From contig CAMDIP010000063.1 of the NCBI GenBank assembly GCA_945899335.1, forward strand, positions 1 to 7,617: DNA of 7,617 nucleotides. Direction: 5' to 3'. The stretch is from Bordetella parapertussis (GTDB lineage: Bacteria; Pseudomonadota; Gammaproteobacteria; Burkholderiales; Burkholderiaceae_C). Positions within the stretch are counted from its first letter, which is position 1; each line of letters begins with the position of its first letter. Below, one piece after another: positions 1 to 6,560 of the stretch. The position numbers and the translations under genes are program-made. The notes under the pieces are model-generated. The model was not told where the DNA came from and searched no databases. It worked only from the letters and a program-made list of their open reading frames with translations.

Positions 1-193
1 TGTGCTGGTCGAGCGCCGCGTCAAGCATGCGCTCTACGGCAAGATTGTGGGCAAGTCCAGCAAATACCATGCGCACGATGAAACCGGTCAATACCACTTA
101 GGTGACGTGATCGAAATTACCGAAAGCCGCCCCATCTCCAAGACCAAAAACTGGGTAGCCACCCGTTTGGTGGAAAAGGCAGCCGCCGTCTAA
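1..193 (+). CDS. rpsQ: 30S ribosomal protein S17 (3' part, start lies outside window)
   Basis: S17 is a primary-binding protein of the small ribosomal subunit that contacts the 5' domain of 16S rRNA and acts early in 30S assembly. The visible 63 codons read in frame from base 2 and contain hallmark S17 stretches: [20 protein letters not shown], then the HAHDE segment, then [18 protein letters not shown] near the C-terminus. The family is usually about 85-90 residues, so roughly 25 N-terminal residues are missing to the left. The GTG at base 2 is an internal valine, not the start. The gene normally closes the S10 operon (rpmC-rpsQ) and is often followed by rplN; here it is followed by a hairpin terminator and a peroxiredoxin instead. 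Identification is firm. Confidence 0.96.
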   Translation, partial: VLVERRVKHALYGKIVGKSSKYHAHDETGQYHLGDVIEITESRPISKTKNWVATRLVEKAAAV

Positions 194-225
194 GTGTTAT
201 CGGGTTGCGTATTAACACAATCGTC

Positions 226-253
226 AAAATGACCCACAATCGTGGGTCATTTT
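226..253 (+). terminator. Rho-independent-type hairpin after rpsQ
   Basis: A perfect 12-bp inverted repeat (AAAATGACCCAC / GTGGGTCATTTT) closes over a 4-base loop (AATC), starting 32 bases after the rpsQ stop. The T-rich tail is TTTTCATTTC, interrupted by a C. The A-rich left arm and T-rich right arm fit an intrinsic terminator, which would end the ribosomal operon. The Shine-Dalgarno of the next gene begins only 7 bases past the right arm, so the hairpin also sits in the leader of that gene if transcription reads through. Confidence 0.82.
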
Positions 254-259
254 CATTTC

Positions 260-265
260 AAGGAG
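260..265 (+). promoter_or_regulatory. Ribosome binding site that sets the peroxiredoxin start
   Basis: AAGGAG lies 6 bases before the ATG at 272. It supports this start over the in-frame GTG at 242, which has no such site and falls in the right arm of the hairpin. Confidence 0.8.
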
Positions 266-271
266 AAAAAC

Positions 272-778
272 ATGATCAAAGTCGGCGACACCCTTCCCCA
301 CACCACCCTGATGGAGTATCACGAAGTAGAGGGAAACGGTTGCAGCATTGGCCCTAATCCCGTGGACGTGGCAAAAGCTGCTGCGGGCAAAACCATCGCT
401 TTGTTTGCGTTGCCAGGGGCCTTCACACCCACCTGCTCAGCCAAGCACGTACCTGGATACATGGAAAAACACGCCGAACTCACCGCTGCAGGCGTGGATG
501 AAATTTGGTGTGTCAGTGTCAACGATGCATTTGTCATGGGCGCATGGGGTCGCGAGTTGCACGCGGCAGGCAAGGTTCGCATGCTAGGAGACGGCGACGC
601 CGAATTCACCAAAGCCACTGGTTTAACTTTGGACCTGACTGGCAAAGGCTTGGGACTTCGCTCTAACCGTTACTCCATGCTGGTCAAAGACGGAAAAGTC
701 GTCACACTCAACATAGAAGGCCCAGGCAAGTTTGAGGTCAGCGACGCAGACACTTTGTTGTCACAGACCAGGCATTAA
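272..778 (+). CDS. Type II / Prx5-family peroxiredoxin, 168 aa
   Basis: This is a cytoplasmic thiol peroxidase that reduces hydrogen peroxide and alkyl hydroperoxides, with electrons from glutaredoxin/glutathione or thioredoxin. The peroxidatic motif PGAFTPTCS lies at residues 48-56, giving peroxidatic Cys55 with the usual Pro and Thr before it. The block VDEIWCVSVND places a second cysteine at residue 80, exactly 25 residues on, the spacing seen between peroxidatic and resolving cysteines in plant type II peroxiredoxins. Cys24 is a third cysteine of unknown role. Arg130 and Arg133, in the GLRSNRYSM segment, are near the expected active-site arginine. Length is typical. The ATG at 272 is chosen because AAGGAG (260-265) precedes it by 6 bases; an in-frame GTG at 242 lies inside the terminator hairpin and would add 10 unconserved residues. 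The gene converges on the CoA-transferase with a 21-bp gap and no visible terminator between them. No strong dedicated promoter is seen in the 78-bp upstream gap. Confidence 0.93.
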   Translation: MIKVGDTLPHTTLMEYHEVEGNGCSIGPNPVDVAKAAAGKTIALFALPGAFTPTCSAKHVPGYMEKHAELTAAGVDEIWCVSVNDAFVMGAWGRELHAAGKVRMLGDGDAEFTKATGLTLDLTGKGLGLRSNRYSMLVKDGKVVTLNIEGPGKFEVSDADTLLSQTRH

Positions 779-799
779 CACCGTTGGTAAAGGCTGGGG

Positions 800-2044
800 C
801 TAGATCGCACTCGCTTGGCGCAATGCCGCGCACTGAGAGGGGTCAAAACCCAGCCATTCCTTCAAAACCTCGTCTGTATGTTGTCCCAATGAAGGGGGCG
901 GCAAATCGCGCCTGACGGGGGTCTGGCTTAGCTTCATAGGACTGGCGACCAAATCCAGGGGCACACCCAAGCCATGCTGCCAGTGGTCAACCATTTGGCG
1001 AGCTTGCACATGCGGGTCGGCGAACACTTCAGCCAAATTATTGATGGGGCCGCAAGGCACTTTGGCAGCCTCCATCGCTTCAAGCCAGGCATACTTTCCG
1101 CGCTTGATCAAAACATCTGCAATCATGGGAACCAACACACTGCGGTGCCTCACCCTGTCTTGGTTGCGTACAAAGCGCGGGTCTTGTGACCAATCGGCCT
1201 TGCCAAGCACTTCACACAGCTTGACAAACTGGCCATCATTGCCCACTGCCACAATCACAAAATCTCGCTCGCCTGAAGCCTTGGGCGCGGTCTCGAAAAC
1301 TTGGTAGGGGACGATATTCACATGGGCATTGCCCATGCGTTGTGGTGGCGCAGAAGTGGCGCCATTGACCAAAAAATTAGCGCCTAAATTGGCCAGCATG
1401 GCAACTTGCGTATCTAGCAGCGCCATGTCTATGTGTTGGCCTATTCCTGTGCTTTCAGCATGGCGAATGGCCGCCAAGATAGCCACGGTGGCGTACATGC
1501 CGGTAAATAAATCAGCCACCGCAACGCCCACCTTTTGGGGGCCGCCGCCTACATCGTCTCGCTCACCGGTGACACTCATCAAACCGCCCATGGCTTGAAC
1601 TGCAAAGTCATAACCCGCACGTTCTCGGTAAGGACCGGTTTGGCCAAAGCCCGTGATGCTGCAGTAGACCAACTTGGGGTTGATGGCTTTGAGGGTGGCA
1701 TAGTCCAAGCCATAGCGTGACATATCGCCCACTTTGTAATTTTCAATAAATACTTGGCTATGCAAAGCCAATGAACGAATCAAGTCTTGACCCTGAGGCG
1801 AGGCGATATCGCAAGTCAAAGAGCGTTTATTGCGATTGGTACCCAGATAGTAAGCAGATTCAGCCGTGTCACGACCTTGGGCATCGTGCAAAAAAGGAGG
1901 GCCCCAGCCTCGGGTGTCATCCCCGGTCAGGGGGCGTTCCACCTTGACCACGTCAGCACCCAAATCAGCCAAAATTTGGGTCGACCAAGGTCCAGCCAAA
2001 ACTCTGGATAAATCCAATACGCGTATGCCGTCTAAAGCGTTCAT
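800..2044 (-). CDS. Family III CoA-transferase (CaiB/BaiF type), 414 aa
   Basis: Family III CoA-transferases move coenzyme A between carboxylic acids through an aspartyl-CoA thioester; they act in the cytoplasm as interlocked dimers. The N-terminus carries the family signature LDLSRVLAGPW (residues 10-20), then LADLGADVVKVERP (25-38) and GDDTRGWGPPF (41-51). The catalytic aspartate is most likely Asp178 in KVGVAVADLFTGMYA (171-185). Other typical blocks are SITGFGQTGPY (129-139) and VPCGPINNLAEVFADP (329-344). Length fits the usual 380-430 residues. The ATG at 2044 gives the standard N-terminus, although the bases before it hold only a poor Shine-Dalgarno. Substrates cannot be told from sequence: formyl/oxalyl-CoA, succinyl-CoA:dicarboxylate, carnitine-type and bile-acid-type enzymes all share these motifs. 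The gene stands alone, convergent with the peroxiredoxin and divergent from the PTS operon, so context gives no substrate hint. Confidence 0.92.
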   Translation of the reverse strand: MNALDGIRVLDLSRVLAGPWSTQILADLGADVVKVERPLTGDDTRGWGPPFLHDAQGRDTAESAYYLGTNRNKRSLTCDIASPQGQDLIRSLALHSQVFIENYKVGDMSRYGLDYATLKAINPKLVYCSITGFGQTGPYRERAGYDFAVQAMGGLMSVTGERDDVGGGPQKVGVAVADLFTGMYATVAILAAIRHAESTGIGQHIDMALLDTQVAMLANLGANFLVNGATSAPPQRMGNAHVNIVPYQVFETAPKASGERDFVIVAVGNDGQFVKLCEVLGKADWSQDPRFVRNQDRVRHRSVLVPMIADVLIKRGKYAWLEAMEAAKVPCGPINNLAEVFADPHVQARQMVDHWQHGLGVPLDLVASPMKLSQTPVRRDLPPPSLGQHTDEVLKEWLGFDPSQCAALRQASAI

Positions 2045-2054
2045 GTCCGGATTA

Positions 2055-2082
2055 TTGCAAAGCCATGGACAAGGGTGATAAT
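2055..2082 (+). promoter_or_regulatory. Candidate sigma-70 promoter for the PTS operon
   Basis: In the 60-bp divergent gap, TTGCAA (2055-2060, 4 of 6 matches to the -35 consensus) and GATAAT (2077-2082, 5 of 6 matches to the -10 consensus) are 16 bp apart. A start near 2089 would leave a leader of about 15 bases before the EIIA start at 2105. This is judged by eye only; one such match can arise by chance, but location and spacing are right. Confidence 0.5.
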
Positions 2083-2104
2083 TCGAGGGTAACTACAAGT
2101 AAAC

Positions 2105-2515
2105 ATGAGCACACGCATTCTTCTCATTGCCCATGCACCATTGGCCACTGCCCTCAGGGAGTGCGCCTTGCACGTTTTTCCAGATTGTGCACAAGCCGTC
2201 ATCGCTATTGACGTTCAAGCCGACGCATCCCCAGAAGACACCTTGCAAGCTGCCCAAAAGTTGATTGGTGCGCCCATTGACCAAAACACCTTGGTATTGA
2301 CCGATATCTTTGGCGCAACCCCTGCCAATGTGGCCAAGCTATTGGTTGACGGTGTTCAATCACGCTTGATTGCGGGCGTCAATTTGCCCATGCTGCTGCG
2401 TACCGTGTGTTATCGCCATGAACCGCTCGACGTCTTGACCCAGCGCGCATTGTCTGGCGGCGCCCAAGGCGTGATGCAAGTGGCTTGCGAAAAAGAAGTT
2501 CCCCTTTCCTCTTAA
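2105..2515 (+). CDS. PTS EIIA domain protein, mannose (ManX) family, 136 aa
   Basis: This small cytoplasmic protein receives phosphate from phospho-HPr. The phospho-accepting histidine is His10 in LLIAHAPLA, the same position as His10 of the E. coli EIIA-Man domain. TDIFGATPAN (residues about 61-70) and GVNLPMLLR are the other diagnostic blocks. It is a stand-alone IIA domain with no fused IIB, and no IIB, IIC or IID permease gene lies in the window, so a direct role in sugar uptake is not supported; a regulatory role is inferred. It opens a tight operon, with the HPr gene starting 7 bases after its stop. The ATG at 2105 gives the normal family N-terminus; a GAGGG about 14 bases upstream is a weak, distant Shine-Dalgarno. 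It is often annotated as 'PTS fructose IIA subunit', which is misleading because it belongs to the mannose family. Confidence 0.93.
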   Translation: MSTRILLIAHAPLATALRECALHVFPDCAQAVIAIDVQADASPEDTLQAAQKLIGAPIDQNTLVLTDIFGATPANVAKLLVDGVQSRLIAGVNLPMLLRTVCYRHEPLDVLTQRALSGGAQGVMQVACEKEVPLSS

Positions 2516-2522
2516 TTCAAAT

Positions 2523-2792
2523 ATGCTGAAACAAACCACAACAGTTATTAACAAATTGGGCCTGCATGCCAGAGCGTCAGCCAAACTGACCAAAATCGCC
2601 GGCGCCTTTCCATGCCAAGTGTGGGTCAGCAAAGGCGAGCGACGCGTCAATGCAAAAAGCATCATGGGCGTCATGATGTTGGCTGCTGGCATTGGCAGTG
2701 AAATTGAAATTGAAACGGATGGCGATCAAGAAGCGCAGGCCATGGACGCATTGCTGGCCTTGTTGGCGGACAAATTCGGCGAAGGCGAATAA
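2523..2792 (+). CDS. ptsH: Phosphocarrier protein HPr, 89 aa
   Basis: HPr carries phosphate from Enzyme I to EIIA proteins in the cytoplasm. The active-site histidine is His15 in NKLGLHARAS. Ser46, in NAKSIMGVMML, matches the serine that HPr kinase/phosphorylase (HprK) modifies in organisms that have it, so the protein has both the PEP-dependent site and the regulatory site; hprK is not in this window. Length is normal (about 85-90 residues). The gene lies between the EIIA gene (7-base gap) and Enzyme I (4-base gap). The bases before its ATG are pyrimidine-rich with no clear Shine-Dalgarno, so translation probably depends on ribosomes finishing the EIIA gene just upstream. Confidence 0.96.
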   Translation: MLKQTTTVINKLGLHARASAKLTKIAGAFPCQVWVSKGERRVNAKSIMGVMMLAAGIGSEIEIETDGDQEAQAMDALLALLADKFGEGE

Positions 2793-2796
2793 AGCC

Positions 2797-4557
2797 ATGA
2801 CCTTCTCCATACACGGCTTGGCAGTTGCACGTGGCATTGCCATTGGGCGCGCCGTGCTGGTGGCCTCAAGCCGTGTGGATGTGGCGCATTACTTCATTGA
2901 GCCACAGCAAATTGAACAAGAGTTAGATCGCATCAACCAGTCACGCCATGCAGTGATGCTGGAAGTTCAGCGCATACAAAAAACCGTGCCCAAGGATGCG
3001 CCGCCCGAGCTCTCCGCGCTGCTGGAAGTGCATTTGATGCTCTTACAAGACGAAATGTTGGCAGAAGGGGTCAAGCATTGGGTTACCGAGCGCTTGTACA
3101 ACGCTGAATGGGCCTTGACCTCCCAGCTTGAAGTCGTCTCGCGTCAGTTCGACGACATGGAGGACGCTTATTTGCGCGAACGCAAAGGCGATCTAGAGCA
3201 AGTGGTGGAGCGCTTGCTGCGCCATATGAAAGGCTTGCCCACCAGCCTGCCTCAGCCCGCACAGCGCAAACCTGGCACATGGCAGCAAGACCAGTTGTTA
3301 GATGACAGCCACGATGTGCCTTTGGTCTTGATCGCACACGATTTATCACCTGCAGACATGCTGCAATTCAAGCAAAGCGTGTTTACCGGTTTTGTCACCG
3401 ATGTTGGTGGCAAGACCTCACATACCGCTATCGTTGCAAGAAGTCTGGACATCCCTGCAGTGGTTGGGGCGCGAAACGCCAGTCATTTGGTGCATCAAGA
3501 TGATTGGGTCATCATCGATGGCGACGCTGGCGTCATCATCGTCAGTCCTTCCCCTATCATCTTGGCCGAGTACGCCTTCAAGCAACGCCAAGCTCAGCTA
3601 GAGCGTGAACGCCTCACCCGCTTGCGCCACACGCCCTCGGTCACCTTGGATGGTCAAAAAATTCAGTTGTTGGCCAACATTGAATTACCTGAAGACACCG
3701 CTGTGGCGCTGTCTGTGGGTGCGGTGGGCGTAGGTTTGTTTCGCAGTGAATTCTTATTCATGGGGCGAGAGGGCCAATTGCCAGGCGAAGAAGAGCAATA
3801 CCAAGCCTATAAGCGAGCCGTCGAGGGCATGAAGGGCTTGCCAGTCACCATCCGTACGGTTGATGTGGGCGCAGACAAGCCTTTAGACCGAACCACCAAA
3901 GACGAGGCTCACCTCAACCCTGCTTTGGGCTTGCGCGCTATCCGTTGGAGCTTGGCGGATCCGAGCATGTTCATGAGCCAATTGCGCGCTATTTTGCGCT
4001 CGGCTTTGCACGGACCTGTGAATTTGCTAATCCCCATGTTGGCCCATACCCGCGAAATCCACCAGACACTTGTCTTGCTGGCACAAGCGCGGGAGCAGTT
4101 AGACAAAAAGGGCATGGCTTACGGCCCTGTCAAAGTCGGCGCGATGATCGAGGTGCCGGCTGCGGCGCTCAATTTGCCTGTGTTTTTAAAGTACTTTGAT
4201 TATTTATCGGTAGGTACCAACGACCTCATCCAATACACCTTGGCGATTGACCGCGCTGATGAACAAGTGGCGCATTTGTATGACCCCTTGCATCCCGCCA
4301 TCTTGCAGTTGGTGGCCAACACCATTGCGCAAGGTGCGGCAGCAGGCAAAGACATCAGCTTGTGTGGCGAAATGGCGGGTGACCCCACCCTCACACGCTT
4401 ATTGCTTGGCCTGGGTTTGCGGCAGTTTTCTATGCACCCCACGCAGATTTTGCGCGTCAAACAAGAAGTCTTGCGCGCTGACACTGGGCGATTAAGCGCT
4501 TGGGCCAAGCGGGTCATGGCTGCCGAAGACCCAGCAGCGGAAATACTGATCCCTTAA
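2797..4557 (+). CDS. ptsI: PTS Enzyme I (PEP-protein phosphotransferase), 586 aa
   Basis: Enzyme I autophosphorylates from phosphoenolpyruvate and passes the phosphate to HPr, starting the PTS cascade. The N-terminal HPr-binding region spans about residues 1-150. The swivelling phosphohistidine domain has GGKTSHTAIVARS with His209 as the active-site residue (His189 in E. coli). The C-terminal PEP-binding barrel shows LFRSEFLFM (Arg316), IRTVDVGADKP (Arg353), the metal ligand Glu452 in MIEVPAAA, SVGTNDLIQYT with Asp476, Arg486, and Cys523 in LCGEMAGDP. All key residues are present, and length is near the usual 570-590. The ATG at 2797 is chosen because it gives the normal MTFSIHGLAVARGIAIG start; an in-frame upstream ATG at 2692 lies inside ptsH and would add 35 basic, Trp-rich residues that are only the ptsH sequence read in another frame. 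GAAGG about 11 bases upstream is a modest Shine-Dalgarno. The stop overlaps that of the convergent Nudix gene. Confidence 0.97.
   Translation: MTFSIHGLAVARGIAIGRAVLVASSRVDVAHYFIEPQQIEQELDRINQSRHAVMLEVQRIQKTVPKDAPPELSALLEVHLMLLQDEMLAEGVKHWVTERLYNAEWALTSQLEVVSRQFDDMEDAYLRERKGDLEQVVERLLRHMKGLPTSLPQPAQRKPGTWQQDQLLDDSHDVPLVLIAHDLSPADMLQFKQSVFTGFVTDVGGKTSHTAIVARSLDIPAVVGARNASHLVHQDDWVIIDGDAGVIIVSPSPIILAEYAFKQRQAQLERERLTRLRHTPSVTLDGQKIQLLANIELPEDTAVALSVGAVGVGLFRSEFLFMGREGQLPGEEEQYQAYKRAVEGMKGLPVTIRTVDVGADKPLDRTTKDEAHLNPALGLRAIRWSLADPSMFMSQLRAILRSALHGPVNLLIPMLAHTREIHQTLVLLAQAREQLDKKGMAYGPVKVGAMIEVPAAALNLPVFLKYFDYLSVGTNDLIQYTLAIDRADEQVAHLYDPLHPAILQLVANTIAQGAAAGKDISLCGEMAGDPTLTRLLLGLGLRQFSMHPTQILRVKQEVLRADTGRLSAWAKRVMAAEDPAAEILIP
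4554..4557. other. Shared convergent stop site (TTAA)
   Basis: The self-complementary TTAA holds both stop codons: TAA on the + strand at 4555-4557 ends ptsI, and TAA on the - strand at 4556-4554 ends the Nudix gene. No hairpin terminator is visible nearby on either side, so transcripts of each gene are likely to run into the other. Confidence 0.9.
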
Positions 4558-5048
4558 ATCAAACCCAACACGCTGTCGTCGGTATAGACCGTCGCGAGTG
4601 GGAAGCGTTGGCCTCGTGCGTGGTCTTGGGCGCAGCGAAGCAGCAAACGGCTGCGGTGACGGCTTTGGGTCGCTTGCATTTCCTCAATGCTCATCCACAG
4701 TGTTCGCACAATCCCGTCGTCAAGTGCTCTGTTGGCCTCATGCGCACCCAAGATACCCGTGAAAGCAAAACGCAGGTAAGTGATGTCTTGGGCTGGTGTG
4801 TCAACTGTGGCTTGCTTTAAAAAACGCGACAGATACACGCCGACCAGTGCGGTTGGGGTGAAATGGAAGGCGGTTTCCTCCAGTACCTCACGAACGCACG
4901 CTTGAAGAGGGGATTCGCCGGGGTCAAGGTGTCCCGCAGGGTTGTTGAACATCAAACCATTGGGTGTGTGCTCTTCGACCAGCAAATACTTGCCGTCTTT
5001 TTCAATGATGCCAGCAACGGTGACGCTGGGCTTCCATCTGTCCATCAT
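4554..5048 (-). CDS. Nudix hydrolase, NudJ-like, 164 aa
   Basis: Nudix enzymes cleave nucleoside diphosphates linked to another group, using Mg2+ held by the Nudix-box glutamates. The box spans residues 39-61: Gly39, Glu45, Arg53-Glu54 and Glu57-Glu58 are in the canonical places, while the usual glycine near the end is Ala60. The flanks resemble E. coli NudJ: KPSVTVAGII at the start, FNNPAGHLDPGES leading into the box, and HRSRLLL and GQRFPL near the C-terminus. NudJ hydrolyses nucleoside di- and triphosphates and the thiamine intermediate HMP-PP; whether this protein shares that activity is inference. Two adjacent ATGs (5048 and 5045) could start it; neither has a strong Shine-Dalgarno. It is convergent with ptsI and divergent from pntAA, apparently a single-gene unit. 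Confidence 0.9.
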   Translation of the reverse strand: MMDRWKPSVTVAGIIEKDGKYLLVEEHTPNGLMFNNPAGHLDPGESPLQACVREVLEETAFHFTPTALVGVYLSRFLKQATVDTPAQDITYLRFAFTGILGAHEANRALDDGIVRTLWMSIEEMQATQSRHRSRLLLRCAQDHARGQRFPLATVYTDDSVLGLI

Positions 5049-5111
5049 GGTGCAAAATCAACCCTTTTTCAGGGCGCCTTGTGAATCTGCGATGATTCTC
5101 GCCCATTGAGT

Positions 5112-5118
5112 GGAGGAG
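5112..5118 (+). promoter_or_regulatory. Strong ribosome binding site for pntAA
   Basis: GGAGGAG ends 6 bases before the ATG at 5125. It decides the start over an in-frame GTG at 5110, which would place the Shine-Dalgarno inside the coding sequence. It is the strongest such site in the window. Confidence 0.85.
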
Positions 5119-5124
5119 AAAACC

Positions 5125-6255
5125 ATGCAGATTGGCGTGCCTGCCGAAACCACGGCGGGAGAAACCCGTGTTGCCGTGACACCAGAGACGGCTAAAAAAA
5201 TCATTGCCCAAGGGCATCAAGTGCTTATTCAGTCAGGCGCAGGCGTTGCTGCCAGTGTGACGGATGCTGCCTACGAGGCCGTGGGTGCGCAAATCACCGA
5301 TGCTGCTGGAGCTTTGGGGTCTGAGCTGGTGCTCAAGGTGCGCGCACCTTCTCACACAGAGTTGGGTCACATGAAGTCGGGTGCAGCCTTGGTGGGCATG
5401 CTCAACCCCTTTGATGGCGAAGGCTTGCAGCGTATTGCTGCTGCCGGTTTGACCAGCTTTGCGCTGGAAGCCGCCCCGCGCACCACCCGTGCGCAAAGCA
5501 TGGATGTGTTGTCTTCGCAAGCCAATATCGCCGGCTACAAAGCGGTGATGATGGCGTCAGATAAATACCAACGCTTTTTCCCCATGCTGATGACTGCTGC
5601 AGGTACCGTCAAGGCCGCCCGTGTGGTCATCTTGGGCGTGGGTGTCGCCGGTTTGCAGGCGATTGCCACCGCCAAGCGCTTGGGTGCGGTGATCGAAGCC
5701 TCGGACGTACGCCCCAGCGTGAAAGAACAAGTGGAGTCACTAGGTGCCAAGTTCATCGATGTGCCGTATGAAACCGCCGAAGAAAAAGAAGCTGCCGAAG
5801 GCGTAGGCGGCTATGCCCGCCCCATGCCGCAAAGCTGGTTGGACCGTCAAAAAGCCGAGGTGGCCAAACGCGTGGCGCAGGCCGATGTGGTTATCTCTAC
5901 CGCGCTGATCCCGGGCCGTGCGGCACCGGTGTTGGTCACCGAAGAGATGGTCAAAAGCATGAAGCCCGGCTCGGTCATTGTGGATTTGGCGGCAGGCAAG
6001 GGTGCCAATGGTGTGGGCGGCAACTGCCCACTGACCGAGGCCGACCAAACCGTGGTCAAACACGGCGTGACCTTGGTGGGGGACACCAATTTGCCAGCGC
6101 TTGTCGCTGCTGACGCCTCGGCGCTGTATGCACGCAATGTGCTGGATTTTTTGAAATTGGTGTTGCCCAAAGACAAGGGCTTCACTGTTGACATGGAAGA
6201 CGACATCGTGGCTGCGTGTTTGATGACACAAGGCGGCGAGGTCAAAAGGAAATAA
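5125..6255 (+). CDS. pntAA: NAD(P)+ transhydrogenase subunit alpha part 1 (NAD(H)-binding domain I), 376 aa
   Basis: This is the soluble, cytoplasm-facing domain I of the proton-translocating transhydrogenase, which reduces NADP+ with NADH using the proton-motive force. The N-terminus [20 protein letters not shown] is typical. The NAD-contacting loop [19 protein letters not shown] occupies about residues 122-140, followed by the MLMTAAGTV segment and the Rossmann glycines [18 protein letters not shown] (171-188). [11 protein letters not shown] (260-270) and [11 protein letters not shown] (281-291) are also diagnostic. It ends without membrane segments, so the alpha subunit is split into two genes as in Rhodospirillum rubrum, unlike the single E. 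coli PntA of about 510 residues. It is first in the operon; pntAB starts 2 bases after its stop. It is divergent from the Nudix gene across 76 bp, where I see no convincing promoter. Confidence 0.96.
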   Translation: MQIGVPAETTAGETRVAVTPETAKKIIAQGHQVLIQSGAGVAASVTDAAYEAVGAQITDAAGALGSELVLKVRAPSHTELGHMKSGAALVGMLNPFDGEGLQRIAAAGLTSFALEAAPRTTRAQSMDVLSSQANIAGYKAVMMASDKYQRFFPMLMTAAGTVKAARVVILGVGVAGLQAIATAKRLGAVIEASDVRPSVKEQVESLGAKFIDVPYETAEEKEAAEGVGGYARPMPQSWLDRQKAEVAKRVAQADVVISTALIPGRAAPVLVTEEMVKSMKPGSVIVDLAAGKGANGVGGNCPLTEADQTVVKHGVTLVGDTNLPALVAADASALYARNVLDFLKLVLPKDKGFTVDMEDDIVAACLMTQGGEVKRK

Positions 6256-6257
6256 GC

Positions 6258-6560
6258 ATGGACCACACCGTCACCAACCTCATTATTTTTGTGCTGGCCA
6301 TCTACGTGGGTTACCACGTGGTCTGGAACGTCACCCCCGCTTTGCACACGCCCTTGATGGCGGTGACCAATGCGGTCTCGGCCATCATCATCGTGGGCGC
6401 CATGCTGGCTGCAGCCCTGACCGTCACTCCGCTTGGCAAAACCATGGGCGTGCTGGCTGTGGCGCTGGCGGCCGTGAATGTGTTTGGTGGCTTTTTGGTC
6501 ACGCGGCGCATGCTGGAGATGTTCAAGAAAAAAGCCCCCAAAGCAGGAGCTGACAAATGA
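6258..6560 (+). CDS. pntAB: NAD(P) transhydrogenase subunit alpha part 2 (membrane domain), 100 aa
   Basis: This small inner-membrane subunit supplies the alpha-side helices of domain II, the proton channel of the transhydrogenase. Three hydrophobic segments are visible: about residues 5-25, 33-55 and 60-82. A short basic tail ([10 protein letters not shown], then KAPKAGADK) follows and is probably cytoplasmic. Length fits split-alpha PntAB proteins (about 95-140 residues). The ATG at 6258 follows AAAGGA (6245-6250) by 7 bases; an in-frame ATG at 6216 lies within the end of pntAA and would add a charged, non-membrane prefix. Its stop overlaps the pntB start by 4 bases (ATGA), so translation is probably coupled. 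Confidence 0.93.
   Translation: MDHTVTNLIIFVLAIYVGYHVVWNVTPALHTPLMAVTNAVSAIIIVGAMLAAALTVTPLGKTMGVLAVALAAVNVFGGFLVTRRMLEMFKKKAPKAGADK

Noticed and set aside
242..271. In-frame GTG extension of the peroxiredoxin
   Set aside because: The GTG sits in the right arm of the terminator hairpin, lacks a Shine-Dalgarno, and adds residues not expected in the family; AAGGAG points to the ATG at 272.
779..799. Possible bidirectional terminator between the peroxiredoxin and CoA-transferase
   Set aside because: The gap is only 21 bases, with just a tiny imperfect repeat and no T-tract.
2692..2796. Upstream start that would lengthen Enzyme I by 35 residues
   Set aside because: It lies wholly within ptsH in another frame, and the normal Enzyme I N-terminus begins at 2797.
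4500..4820. 106-codon + strand open frame over the end of ptsI and the Nudix gene
   Set aside because: It overlaps two convincing genes and has no Shine-Dalgarno or recognisable domain.
5083..5098. Small inverted repeat GAATC-6-GATTC upstream of pntAA as a possible operator
   Set aside because: The arms are only 5 bp, which is common by chance, and no known regulator site was recognised.
5060..5100. Possible pntAA promoter (TTTTCA with GATGAT)
   Set aside because: Spacing is 19 bp and both boxes are poor, so it is too weak to annotate.
5740..6347. Two overlapping - strand open frames of 163 and 166 codons opposite pntAA
   Set aside because: Both run against a well-conserved gene and resemble no known family.
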